A stretch of 64,000 nucleotides of DNA, from assembly GCA_947475415.1 (NCBI GenBank), contig CANJLH010000009.1, positions 62,001-126,000 of the forward strand. Reading direction: 5' to 3'. The translations under genes and the position numbers were made by a program. Under the pieces are notes generated by a model, which had not been told where the DNA came from, searched no databases, and worked only from the letters and a program-made list of their open reading frames with translations. Each line of letters starts with the position of its first letter. The stretch's first letter is position 1. Source of the DNA: Caulobacteraceae bacterium. GTDB taxonomy: Bacteria; Pseudomonadota; Alphaproteobacteria; Caulobacterales; Caulobacteraceae. Below, piece by piece: positions 34,921-42,906 of the stretch.

Positions 34921-35901
34921 ATGGCGACCTACAGCTTCCAGACGATCACCGCCGTACAGGCCGGCGCCTATAACGGCGCGAACGACAGCGTGAACTTCGG
35001 CGCCGGCGAAGCCGTTCAGGTGACCGCGGCCTACCTGACGGCGCCGGATCAGGTGGCGGTCAGTTACCGCGGCCAGACGGTGTCGTTCGGAACGGGCGTC
35101 TATGGTGATCTCGACCTGAAGTTCGACAACGGCGCCATGGTGTTTGTGGGCGGGACGGGCGCCGATAACGCCATTGGCACGGCCGCCGACGACGCCATGT
35201 TCGGCGGCGCAGGCGCCGACACCCTGAACGGGGCGGGCGGTGGCGATATTCTGCAGGGCAATCAGGGGGCGGATTCCCTCGTCGGCGGCGCCGGCGGCGA
35301 CACGGTCTACGGCGGTCAGGACAACGACGCCATTCTGCTGGGCGTGGGCGCCGATGAAGCCAATTTCGCCAACGGCAACAAGGGCGACGACACGATCATC
35401 GCCTCGAACGGCATCGACACCGTGCTGGGCGGCCAGGGCAACGACTCCATTATCGGCGGGTCAGGCGGCGACTTCCTCAATGGCAATCTCGGTGACGACA
35501 CCATCCAGGGCGGATCCGGCGCGGATTCGATCGCCGGGGAGGGCGGCCGAGACGTAATCAGCGGCGGCGCCGGCGCCGACGTGTTCAGCTTCGCCACCGG
35601 CGCCTCGGCGATGGACGCCCTGACCGCCGATCGGATCCTTGATTGGACGGCGGCGGACCGCATCAGCCTGCCGGTTAAGGGCGGCTATTCGGAATATGGC
35701 CCGGTGGCGCGCGATTTCCTCACGGCCGAGCTAGCCGGTCACAACACCATGATGCCCGACCCCACCCAGCACATCCTGGCCGTACAGTTGAACGGCGACG
35801 TGGTGGTGTTCGCCGACACTGACGCCGACACCATGCCGGATGTGGCGATCATTCTGGTGGGGGTCAGCCTGAGCGACCTCGACGCCAGCAACTTCATCTG
35901 A
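34921..35901 (+). CDS. RTX-type calcium-binding repeat protein 2
   Basis: 326 residues from the ATG at 34921 (AGGA six bases upstream). The first ~110 residues align with RTX protein 1 (YSFQTITAVQAGAYNGANDS, FGTGVYGDLDLKF, VGGTGADNA), followed by about eleven GGxGxDxxx repeats (about 95-220). The C terminus ILVGVSLSDLDASNFI resembles that of the paralogue and a type I secretion signal. Its stop overlaps the next start (TGATG), so it heads a coupled four-gene operon. Confidence 0.88.
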   Translation: MATYSFQTITAVQAGAYNGANDSVNFGAGEAVQVTAAYLTAPDQVAVSYRGQTVSFGTGVYGDLDLKFDNGAMVFVGGTGADNAIGTAADDAMFGGAGADTLNGAGGGDILQGNQGADSLVGGAGGDTVYGGQDNDAILLGVGADEANFANGNKGDDTIIASNGIDTVLGGQGNDSIIGGSGGDFLNGNLGDDTIQGGSGADSIAGEGGRDVISGGAGADVFSFATGASAMDALTADRILDWTAADRISLPVKGGYSEYGPVARDFLTAELAGHNTMMPDPTQHILAVQLNGDVVVFADTDADTMPDVAIILVGVSLSDLDASNFI

Positions 35902-36641
35902 TGCTTCGGGCCGCAATGACCGGATTTGCAGGCCGCGCGGTGGCGTTCCTGCTGGCGCTGTCTCTGGCGACGCCCGCCTGGGCGCGGCCGGTGGGCTACG
36001 CCGGCGGCTGGATCCTGAACGCCGACACCGGCGATGGCGGGTCGAACGTGGAGGTGATGTACACGCCCGCCGCCCGGGTCGCGGTCGGGGTCAGGGCCGA
36101 GCATAACCGTCCGTTGGACCATGACTTCGCCGGCGCTGCGCTGAATCTGGTGGTCTTCCGCCACAATGCGCCGGACTCTCAGGCCAACCTTTACCTGACG
36201 GGAGCCGCTGGGGTCGCCACCGGTCGGTACGTGGTCCCCACGGCGCTCACTGGGCCCCTGTCGATCCACGCCGCCCATCTGGCCGCGATCAACGGCCTCG
36301 CCCCCGGGCCTGTTCTGCGCTTCCGCCGCGCAGCCGGCTCCTTGGGAGCCCAGGCGGACTGGGAAAGCCGCCGCTTCCTGGTGCTGGCTGAGGCCCGTGG
36401 CATGACCATCGATACCCAGGGCTCGACCCTTATGTACCGGGGCCGGGTCGGCGTGGCGCCGTATGTGGCGGAGTCAGGCGCCTTGCACACCTGGCTGATC
36501 CTGCAGGCTGAGCACAATGACTTCGCCAAGCGTGACATCACGGTGACGCCGCTGGTGCGGCTGTTCAAGGGAACCACGCTCGTTGAGGTCGGCTCATCCT
36601 TGCAGGGCCGCCTCCTTGCAACCGTTTGGCTGTATTTCTGA
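35901..36641 (+). CDS. Predicted outer-membrane barrel protein of the RTX 2 operon
   Basis: 246 residues with a signal peptide (AVAFLLALSLATPAWA). The mature part (RPVGYAGGWILNADTGDGGSNVEVMYTP, VAVGVRAEHNRPLDHDFAG) is amphipathic beta sequence ending with an aromatic residue (TVWLYF), as in small outer-membrane barrels. I do not recognise a named family. Start and stop overlap both neighbours by one base (TGATG), indicating strict co-translation with the RTX and HMA proteins. Confidence 0.68.
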   Translation: MLRAAMTGFAGRAVAFLLALSLATPAWARPVGYAGGWILNADTGDGGSNVEVMYTPAARVAVGVRAEHNRPLDHDFAGAALNLVVFRHNAPDSQANLYLTGAAGVATGRYVVPTALTGPLSIHAAHLAAINGLAPGPVLRFRRAAGSLGAQADWESRRFLVLAEARGMTIDTQGSTLMYRGRVGVAPYVAESGALHTWLILQAEHNDFAKRDITVTPLVRLFKGTTLVEVGSSLQGRLLATVWLYF

Positions 36642-37039
36642 TGGAGAACGCCGTGAAATCCTTAACGCTGGCCGCTGCATTGACAGCCCTCGCCCTTCCG
36701 GCCCTGGCGCATGAGGGCGCACATGGAATGGGGCACGACGACATGCCGGGTATGGCCGACCACAAGCACGCCGCCGGCGAGACGGGCCGCGCCGGAGTCG
36801 CCTTCGCCAACCCCGACGTGGTGGCCCAGGTCAATGGGCTGGTCTGCGACTTCTGCGCCAAGGGCCTGGAGAAGAGCTTCAAGCGCACTGGCAAGGTCAC
36901 GCGCGTCCTGGTGGACCTGACCGCGAAGGAGGTGCGGCTGAAATTCAAACCCGACGCTTCCCTGGACGACACGCAGATCCGCAATTTGATCCGTGACGCG
37001 GGCTATGTGGTGGTGGGCATCAAGCGGCCTGCCGCGTGA
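36641..37039 (+). CDS. Periplasmic HMA-domain metal-binding protein (MerP-like) with His/Met-rich linker
   Basis: 132 residues from the ATG at 36641. After the signal peptide (LTLAAALTALALPALA) comes a His/Met/Asp-rich stretch (HEGAHGMGHDDMPGMADHKH, about 24-43) of the kind that binds copper. A heavy-metal-associated domain follows, with Cys69 and Cys72 in NGLVCDFCAKGLEKSF and a C-terminal IRNLIRDAGYVVVGI. It probably hands a metal to the MerT-like membrane protein encoded next. Copper versus mercury cannot be decided from sequence. Confidence 0.8.
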   Translation: MENAVKSLTLAAALTALALPALAHEGAHGMGHDDMPGMADHKHAAGETGRAGVAFANPDVVAQVNGLVCDFCAKGLEKSFKRTGKVTRVLVDLTAKEVRLKFKPDASLDDTQIRNLIRDAGYVVVGIKRPAA

Positions 37040-37419
37040 GTGAGCGGGCCTTCGGCTGGCGCGACGGCCTGGCGCCCCTGGCGGCGCTGCTGGGCGGGGC
37101 CGGGACCCTGGTATGCTGCGCGCTGCCAGCGCTGATGGTTAGCCTCGGCATGGGCGCGGCGGTGGCCGGACTGGTGACGGCGGTTCCGCAGATCACCCTG
37201 TTGTCCGAACACAAGCCTTGGGTCTTCGGCGTCTCGGGCGTGCTGATCGCGGCGGCGGCGCTCCTGCAGTGGAGGGCGCGCGGCCTGCCCTGCCCGGCCG
37301 ATGCGCGCCAGGCCGCGGCCTGCCGGAGGTTGCGGGCGGCGTCCTGGGTCATCCTGGGCCTTGCCGCGACGTCCTGGACGATCGGGTTTTTCTTCGCCTT
37401 CCTGGCGGCGTGGGTTTGA
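37036..37419 (+). CDS. MerT-like membrane metal transporter
   Basis: 127 residues from the GTG at 37036 (GTGA overlap). Three or four hydrophobic helices; the first carries the paired cysteines Cys27-Cys28 (GTLVCCALPALMVSLGMG) as in MerT/MerC-type transporters, and a cytoplasmic-side loop has Cys86 and Cys96 (LPCPADARQAAACRR). With the HMA protein this resembles a periplasm-to-membrane metal relay. There is no merA or merR, so mercury resistance is not implied. Confidence 0.68.
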   Translation: MSERAFGWRDGLAPLAALLGGAGTLVCCALPALMVSLGMGAAVAGLVTAVPQITLLSEHKPWVFGVSGVLIAAAALLQWRARGLPCPADARQAAACRRLRAASWVILGLAATSWTIGFFFAFLAAWV

Positions 37420-37426
37420 CGGAAAC

Positions 37427-37630
37427 TCAACCGTCCTCCATCGCCGACTCGATGCCCAGATGTTCCACGAACGGGTCGAAACTCCGGTTGATGTAGAGCA
37501 GCGAGAAGCCGCCTTCGATGCCGCGCGTGGCGATCCGGGTGCGATGGTCCTGCGCACGGTCACCCTCCGCGCGCGCAGGGTGCGGGCCGCGCGCGCGGGG
37601 TGCGGGAATTGCGCGCCGCCTGGATGGCGG
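37427..37630 (-). pseudogene. Degraded vapC (PIN toxin) remnant
   Basis: The minus strand encodes ATRGIEGGFSLLYINRSFDPF and EHLGIESAMEDG, nearly matching the C terminus of the intact VapC at 41390-41791 (ATRCIEGGYSLLYSDRDFDPF). Nucleotide similarity continues to about 37630. A tandem duplication of ~22 bp (GCGCGCAGGGTGCGGG-like, 37575-37607) breaks the frame, and the N-terminal half and antitoxin are missing. The rest of 37631-37869 shows no gene I can support. Confidence 0.78.
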
Positions 37631-37869
37631 TCTCACACACCGTCCCCCTAACCTGCCGACAGATTCGTTCGATGTGAAGACGCCAGGGTCTAGGGGCGAG
37701 CCAACACGGCCAGTGTGGCGCCAAATCCTCGCCCGCCGCCGCAATTGCAACGCGCCCATGACACGCTGTACTCGGACGTTTGATCAGTTAGGGTTGCTGC
37801 GGGCGCGGTGAGCCGCGTTCAGAAAATCAAGCGGGCACCCTGAATACGCGCCGCAACCAGGGGAATTTC

Positions 37870-40149
37870 ATGCATCAAGCTCAAAAGCGGTTGTCGTTGC
37901 GCCTTGCCTTGTGCGCAGGCGCCATCGCCTGCCTTCCAGCCACCGGTTTCGCCCAGGATGGCTCGGCGATCGAAGAGGTCGTGGTCACCGCCCGGAAGCG
38001 GTCCGAGAACCTGCAGAGCGTCCCCGTCGCGGTCACGGCGATCTCGGCGGAAGCAATCAAGAACCAGTCGATCGAGTCGATCCGCGACATCACCAACCAG
38101 ACCCCTTCGCTGCTGGTCAACCAGGGTTCCTCAGGCCGCAATTCGCTGGTGGTGACCATCCGCGGCCAAACCAACAACGACCTGCTGCTGACCGTCGACC
38201 CGGCTGTGGGCATCTATATCGACGGCGTCAGCCTGGCCAAGACCATCACCGGCGAGTTGGCCAACCTGACCGACGTGGATCACGTCGAGGTCCTGAAAGG
38301 GCCGCAGGGAACGCTGTATGGCCGCAACACCACGGGCGGCTCTCTCAACATCTTCACCAGGCTTCCCACCGGCGAGCTGGGGGGAGAGATCACCCTGCGC
38401 ACGGGCAATTTCGGCCGCTATGGCGGCGCCGTGATCGCCAACCTGCCGCTCAAGGGCGACGACCTCGCCCTGCGGATCGTCGGCAACTATGACAAGCGCG
38501 ATCCCTGGGGCAAGAACGTCTACTCCGGCAAGGGCGCCGGCGGTGACCTGGACGGCGGCACCTTGCGCGGCACGCTGCTCGCGCGGCCGGCCGACAAGGT
38601 GGAAGTGCTGATCCGCGGCGACTACACCAAGAGCACGACGACCTCGATCCCGCACAAGAGCCGCGGCCTGATCCCCACCTCCGCCGCCGCGACCACCTTC
38701 GTCCCCAGGGAAACCGGCGTTCCCGGCGGCGCGGCCGGCGCCGCCGCCTACGCAGGCGCCAACGCGAATCTCGGCTTCTGGGACACCAACTTCAATTACG
38801 ATTCCAAAGAACACACCTATAGCTGGGGAACCTCGGCGACGGTGAATGTCGACCTTACCGCGGACATGGCGTTCAAGGCGATTTCCGCCTACCGCGTCGC
38901 CGATCGCGACACCTTCTATGATCTTGACGGCTCGCCGTTCAATATCCTGCACACCCATGGCTACACGCACCAGGAGATCGTCAGCCACGAGGCGCAGCTG
39001 ACCGGCAAGGCGCTGGACGGGCGGCTCAACTGGATCGTGGGCGGCTATTATTCGCGGGAGTTCGGCTTCGACGGGACCCAGTCGGTGTCGTTGGGCGCCG
39101 CGGCGACCCGCAGCTTCAACGAAGGCCATGTGGTCAATAAGTCCGCCGCCGGATTCACCCAGGCGTCCTTCGACTTGACCGATCAGTTCTCCGTCACCGG
39201 GGGTCTTCGCTACACCCACGAAAGCAAGCACCTGACCTCGGCGAACCGCCGCCTGGACGGCGTCTGCAACCTGCCCGTCGCCCTTCGGCAGCCTGGCCAG
39301 TGCCTCGTCTTCCGGGACGCAAGCTGGAACAAGCTGAACTACCTGCTTTCCGCGGACTACAAGCCGGCCGACGGCGTGCTGGTCTACGTCAGCACCAGCA
39401 CGGGCTTCCGGTCGGGCGGACACAACCTGCGCGGCGGCATCGACCCGACGACCTTCCAGACCTTCAATCCCGAGAACGTCAAGAACTACGAGCTTGGCCT
39501 GAAGGCGGACTGGCTCGACCACCGCCTGCGGACGAACTTCGCCGCCTATTATACTGACTATAAGAACATCCAGCGGGTCATACTCGTCGCCTCGACCCTG
39601 AACCCCACCTCGACCGTGGTTGGCAACGCCGCGTCGGCCAAGGTCCAGGGTCTGGAAGCCGAGATCGTCGCCAGGCCGATCGAAAATCTGACCCTGACCG
39701 CGACCGGCGCCCTGACGGATCCCAAGTACAAGGTCTATCGTGACGGCCTGGGCACCGACTTCAGCGGTCAGCCGTTCGTGTTCATTCCCAAGAAGACCTA
39801 CAGTCTTTCGGCGGCCTACAACATCCCGATCGAAGCGGGCGACCTCCGGCTTCAGGCCGACTGGTCGTGGCGCGGACGGGTGTTCTACAACGCCGACAGT
39901 CAGTTCAACGGCAGCACGGCGGCTCGGCCGGACTACCGGGGCCAGGCCGCCTTTGGCCTGCTCAACGCCCGCGCCAGCGTGAAGCTGGACGATGGCGGCT
40001 TGGAAATGGCCTTCTTCGGCAAGAACCTCCTCAACAAGAAGTATTCCGCCTTCCTGCTCGACACCACCAACACGGCGTTGGGCTTCGTCACCTACGTGCC
40101 AGGCGATCGCCGCACGTGGGGCTTCGAGGTCACCAAGACCTTCCCGTAA
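37870..40149 (+). CDS. TonB-dependent receptor
   Basis: 759 residues. Signal peptide (RLALCAGAIACLPATGFAQ), then a TonB-box-like IEEVVVTARKRSENLQSVPVAVTAIS, plug domain (VDHVEVLKGPQGTLYGRNTTGGSLNIFTR) and 22-strand barrel ending in FEVTKTFP with a YSLSAAYNIPIE repeat-like strand. It imports a large substrate across the outer membrane with TonB energy; the ligand is unknown. AGGGG precedes the ATG. A stable hairpin separates it from the hydrolase gene, with which it may form an uptake/breakdown unit. Confidence 0.95.
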   Translation: MHQAQKRLSLRLALCAGAIACLPATGFAQDGSAIEEVVVTARKRSENLQSVPVAVTAISAEAIKNQSIESIRDITNQTPSLLVNQGSSGRNSLVVTIRGQTNNDLLLTVDPAVGIYIDGVSLAKTITGELANLTDVDHVEVLKGPQGTLYGRNTTGGSLNIFTRLPTGELGGEITLRTGNFGRYGGAVIANLPLKGDDLALRIVGNYDKRDPWGKNVYSGKGAGGDLDGGTLRGTLLARPADKVEVLIRGDYTKSTTTSIPHKSRGLIPTSAAATTFVPRETGVPGGAAGAAAYAGANANLGFWDTNFNYDSKEHTYSWGTSATVNVDLTADMAFKAISAYRVADRDTFYDLDGSPFNILHTHGYTHQEIVSHEAQLTGKALDGRLNWIVGGYYSREFGFDGTQSVSLGAAATRSFNEGHVVNKSAAGFTQASFDLTDQFSVTGGLRYTHESKHLTSANRRLDGVCNLPVALRQPGQCLVFRDASWNKLNYLLSADYKPADGVLVYVSTSTGFRSGGHNLRGGIDPTTFQTFNPENVKNYELGLKADWLDHRLRTNFAAYYTDYKNIQRVILVASTLNPTSTVVGNAASAKVQGLEAEIVARPIENLTLTATGALTDPKYKVYRDGLGTDFSGQPFVFIPKKTYSLSAAYNIPIEAGDLRLQADWSWRGRVFYNADSQFNGSTAARPDYRGQAAFGLLNARASVKLDDGGLEMAFFGKNLLNKKYSAFLLDTTNTALGFVTYVPGDRRTWGFEVTKTFP

Positions 40150-40157
40150 GGCTGCAC

Positions 40158-40185
40158 GGGGCGGACGTCTGAAAACGTCCGCCCC
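40158..40185 (+). terminator. Hairpin between receptor and hydrolase genes
   Basis: GGGGCGGACGT, 6-nt loop CTGAAA, ACGTCCGCCCC: a perfect 11-bp stem just after the receptor stop. With no T tail it may be a partial terminator or mRNA 3' end stabiliser. Confidence 0.55.
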
Positions 40186-40204
40186 GGCCCGGAGGGATCC
40201 ATCG

Positions 40205-41335
40205 ATGACCGAACTCGCCCCACTCGACGCCGCCGTGCTGCCGGGCGGCGTGCGGTCCCGATTCATCGACGGGGTGAACGGCCTGAGGCTGCACATTCTG
40301 GAGGCAGGGTTCGAGGGCGAAGAGCGTCCCCTGGTGTTGCTGCTGCACGGCTTCCCGGAGCTGGCCTATTCGTGGCGCAAGGTGCTGCCAGCCCTGGCGG
40401 CGGCGGGCTTTCACGCCGTGGCTCCCGACCAGCGCGGCTATGGCCGCACCACGGGCTGGGACCCGGACTATGACGGCGACCTGGCCTCGTTCCGGCCGCT
40501 CAATCTGGTGCGCGACCTGATGGGCCTGCTGGCCGGGCTGGGGCGGACCGTCGCCCACGCCGTGGTGGGCCACGACTTCGGCGCGCCGGTGGCGGCCTGG
40601 GCCGCGCTGGTGCGGCCGGACCTGTTTCAGCGTCTGGCGCTGCTGGCGGCGCCGTTCGCCGGGCCGCCCAGCCTGCGCTCAGGCGTCGTCGCGCCCGCGG
40701 GCGACATCCACGCCGACCTCGCCGCCTTGCCGCGGCCGCGCAAGCACTATCACTGGTACTATTCCACCCGGGCGGCCAACGCCGACATGATGACCTGCCC
40801 GCAGGGCCTGACGGCCTTCCTGCGCGCCTATTACCACCAGAAGAGCGCCGACTGGCCGGCGAACCGCCCCCATCCCCTGGCCGGCTGGACGGCGCAGGAA
40901 CTGGCGAAGATGCCCACCTACTACGTCATGGACCTCGCCCGGAACATGGCCCAGACGGTGGCCGAGGCCGAAGGCCCCGAGCCCAAGGGCGCCGCCTGCG
41001 CCTGGCTCACCGATGCGGAGTTGGCGGTCTATGCGCAGGAATACGCCCGCACCGGGTTCCAGGGCGGCCTGCAATGGTACCGGTGCGTGACCGAACGAGT
41101 GCTGGCCGAAGAGCTGGAGGTGTTCTCCGGGCGGCGCATCGAGGTCCCGGCGACCTTCCTGGCCGGCGACGCCGACTGGTGCCTCTATCAGAGCCCCGGC
41201 GCGGTGGAGCGCATGCGGCGCGTGATCCCGAAGCTCGACGGCGTCCACAATATCCCCGGCGCGGGCCATTGGCTGCAGCAGGAACAGCCGGAGACCGTGA
41301 ACCGCCGGCTGTTGGCGTTGCTTGCGGCGGTTTGA
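40205..41335 (+). CDS. Alpha/beta hydrolase, epoxide-hydrolase-like
   Basis: 376 residues from the ATG at 40205. Motifs: oxyanion HGFPELAYSW (about 48-57), nucleophile Asp124 in VVGHDFGAPVAAW, and catalytic His in IPGAGHWLQQEQPE near the C terminus. An Asp nucleophile with HGFPE is characteristic of soluble epoxide hydrolases and dehalogenases. A cap region (about 150-290) holds several tyrosines (HYHWYYSTRA, PTYYVMDLA) that could activate an epoxide. There is no signal, so it is cytoplasmic. Confidence 0.88.
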   Translation: MTELAPLDAAVLPGGVRSRFIDGVNGLRLHILEAGFEGEERPLVLLLHGFPELAYSWRKVLPALAAAGFHAVAPDQRGYGRTTGWDPDYDGDLASFRPLNLVRDLMGLLAGLGRTVAHAVVGHDFGAPVAAWAALVRPDLFQRLALLAAPFAGPPSLRSGVVAPAGDIHADLAALPRPRKHYHWYYSTRAANADMMTCPQGLTAFLRAYYHQKSADWPANRPHPLAGWTAQELAKMPTYYVMDLARNMAQTVAEAEGPEPKGAACAWLTDAELAVYAQEYARTGFQGGLQWYRCVTERVLAEELEVFSGRRIEVPATFLAGDADWCLYQSPGAVERMRRVIPKLDGVHNIPGAGHWLQQEQPETVNRRLLALLAAV

Positions 41336-41389
41336 GGGGCGGAAGTCGCGCCACGGCGAGCGCTCGATGTCGCGGTTACCCGATCTCCC

Positions 41390-41791
41390 TCAGCCATTCG
41401 CCATCACCGACTCAAGGCCCAGGTGTTCCACGAACGGATCGAAATCCCGGTCGCTGTAGAGCAACGAATAACCACCCTCGATGCAGCGCGTGGCGATCAG
41501 GGTGTCGATGGTCTTGCGCACCGTCACGCCGCGCGCGCGCAGGGTGCGGAAATTGCGCGCCGCCTGAATGGCGAGGTCTGCGCCCCCGATGGCGATCACC
41601 GTCAAGGACGTCAGCAGACGCAGCGCATCCCTAAAGTCCCGCTCGCGGCTGAGGCCCTGCAGCACCTCGGTCAGGATCAGGTCGCCCATCGCCAGCGGTT
41701 CGCCGCCAAGCAGGGCGTCGAGCCTGTCGGCCTGGGGGGTCGCAATCCCGCGGAAATAGTCGATCCAGACGCTGGAATCGACCAGGATCAA
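41390..41791 (-). CDS. vapC: VapC-family PIN-domain toxin
   Basis: 133 residues. Acidic PIN residues: Asp5 in MILVDSSVWIDYF, Glu in LILTEVLQGLSRE, Asp in VRKTIDTLIATRC and the final SDRDFDPFVEHL. PIN toxins are Mg2+-dependent RNases that cut tRNA or rRNA. It overlaps the antitoxin stop by 4 bp. A broken copy of its 3' half is at 37427-37630. Confidence 0.93.
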   Translation of the reverse strand: MILVDSSVWIDYFRGIATPQADRLDALLGGEPLAMGDLILTEVLQGLSRERDFRDALRLLTSLTVIAIGGADLAIQAARNFRTLRARGVTVRKTIDTLIATRCIEGGYSLLYSDRDFDPFVEHLGLESVMANG

Positions 41792-41982
41792 GCGTCGGAC
41801 CTCATCGCCTCAAGGTCGCCCTCCCAGGCCAGCTTGCCCCGGAAGCGCCGGATCTCGGCCTGGCGGCGCAATCGCAACAGCGTGCGTAACCCCAGCTCCA
41901 CCGCCTCGCGCTTGGTCTTCAGCCCCGTCGCCTTGAGCGCATCGGCCATCAAGGCGTCGTCAATGACGATATTGGTCCGCAT
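41788..41982 (-). CDS. vapB: VapB-family antitoxin
   Basis: 64 residues, MRTNIVIDDALMADALKATGLKTKREAVELGLRTLL, which is the ribbon-helix-helix-like DNA-binding start of the VapB family. The C-terminal part (RFRGKLAWEGDLEAMR) would bind the toxin and includes a WEGDL element common in these antitoxins. It precedes vapC with a 4-bp overlap and probably represses its own promoter. Confidence 0.92.
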   Translation of the reverse strand: MRTNIVIDDALMADALKATGLKTKREAVELGLRTLLRLRRQAEIRRFRGKLAWEGDLEAMRSDA

Positions 41983-42167
41983 CGTGTGTATCCGATTCCA
42001 ACATCATACACATAGAGCGTCCAGGACCTGGGCGCAACATCGTCTCGGGGGGGACAGGATATCCTGGCGCGTTTCCGTTGGAGCAGTATGGGCGCATTGC
42101 CCTGTCCCTGGATGCCTGCGGCGCCGATCGCCTGTCGCCAGGCCTGCGGCATGGGCTAAGCTCGGTC

Positions 42168-42845
42168 ATGCGCTCACCAACCCCGACATTGCTCCTGGAC
42201 CTCGACGGGACGCTCGTCGATTCACAGCCGGGCATTCTGTCGAGCTGCCGGGCTGCTCTACAGGCTCTCGGCCATGCCCCCGACCCACCGCTGGACCTAT
42301 CCACCATGATCGGCCCGCCGATTGAAGACACCATGCGGATGTTGCTGGAGCCCCTTGGAGACGATCGGATCACCGAGGCCGTGGCGGCTTATCGCTCAGA
42401 CTACGGCCAGCGCGGGCTATTCGACAGTCCGCCCTTCCCGGGCATCGCCCAGGCGCTGACGGCGATGCGCCGCGCCGGAGCGCAGCTGATCCTCGCCACC
42501 TCAAAGCGCACGGAATTCGCCCAGCGCATTCTGGACCACATTGGTTTCGGCGGCTTTTTCACCGCCATCCACGGCTCGGAGGCCGGCGGCGCGCTGGACC
42601 ACAAGCCTGAAATGATCGCGTACATCATTAAGCGTCATGCGCTGGCGCAGAGCCGCTGCCTGATGATCGGCGACCGTCGGTATGACATCGCCGGCGCCCA
42701 CGCGAACAACATGCGCGCCCTCGGCGTTCTCTGGGGCTACGGAACCCGCGAGGAGCTGGAGGCCGCAGGCGCCGATGACCTTGTCTCCGAACCGCAAAGC
42801 CTTCCGGAGGTCGCGCTCACCATGGCGACGGCCTGGCTGGCATGA
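42168..42845 (+). CDS. HAD-family hydrolase, phosphoglycolate-phosphatase-like
   Basis: 225 residues from the ATG at 42168. HAD motif I is LLLDLDGTLVD (Asp11, Asp13), motif II LILATSKR, motif III around HKPEMIAYII and motif IV CLMIGDRRYDIAGA. A helical cap follows motif I (residues about 20-80). The family dephosphorylates small metabolites; the specific substrate is unknown. Monocistronic, convergent with the FAD oxidase gene. Confidence 0.9.
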   Translation: MRSPTPTLLLDLDGTLVDSQPGILSSCRAALQALGHAPDPPLDLSTMIGPPIEDTMRMLLEPLGDDRITEAVAAYRSDYGQRGLFDSPPFPGIAQALTAMRRAGAQLILATSKRTEFAQRILDHIGFGGFFTAIHGSEAGGALDHKPEMIAYIIKRHALAQSRCLMIGDRRYDIAGAHANNMRALGVLWGYGTREELEAAGADDLVSEPQSLPEVALTMATAWLA

Positions 42846-42906
42846 GATCAACTGACGGCGCGACCGGGGGGCCGGGCATGATCTCTCGACCTCCCTGTCG
42901 GGCCCC

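Noticed and set aside
36641-37419. Interpretation of the HMA and MerT-like genes as a mercury-resistance operon
   Set aside because: No mercuric reductase or MerR regulator is present, and the His/Met-rich segment fits copper at least as well.
38131-40296. Very long open frame antisense to the TonB-dependent receptor (721 codons)
   Set aside because: High GC leaves the opposite strand open; the protein has no recognisable motif, while the receptor frame has signal, plug and barrel features throughout.
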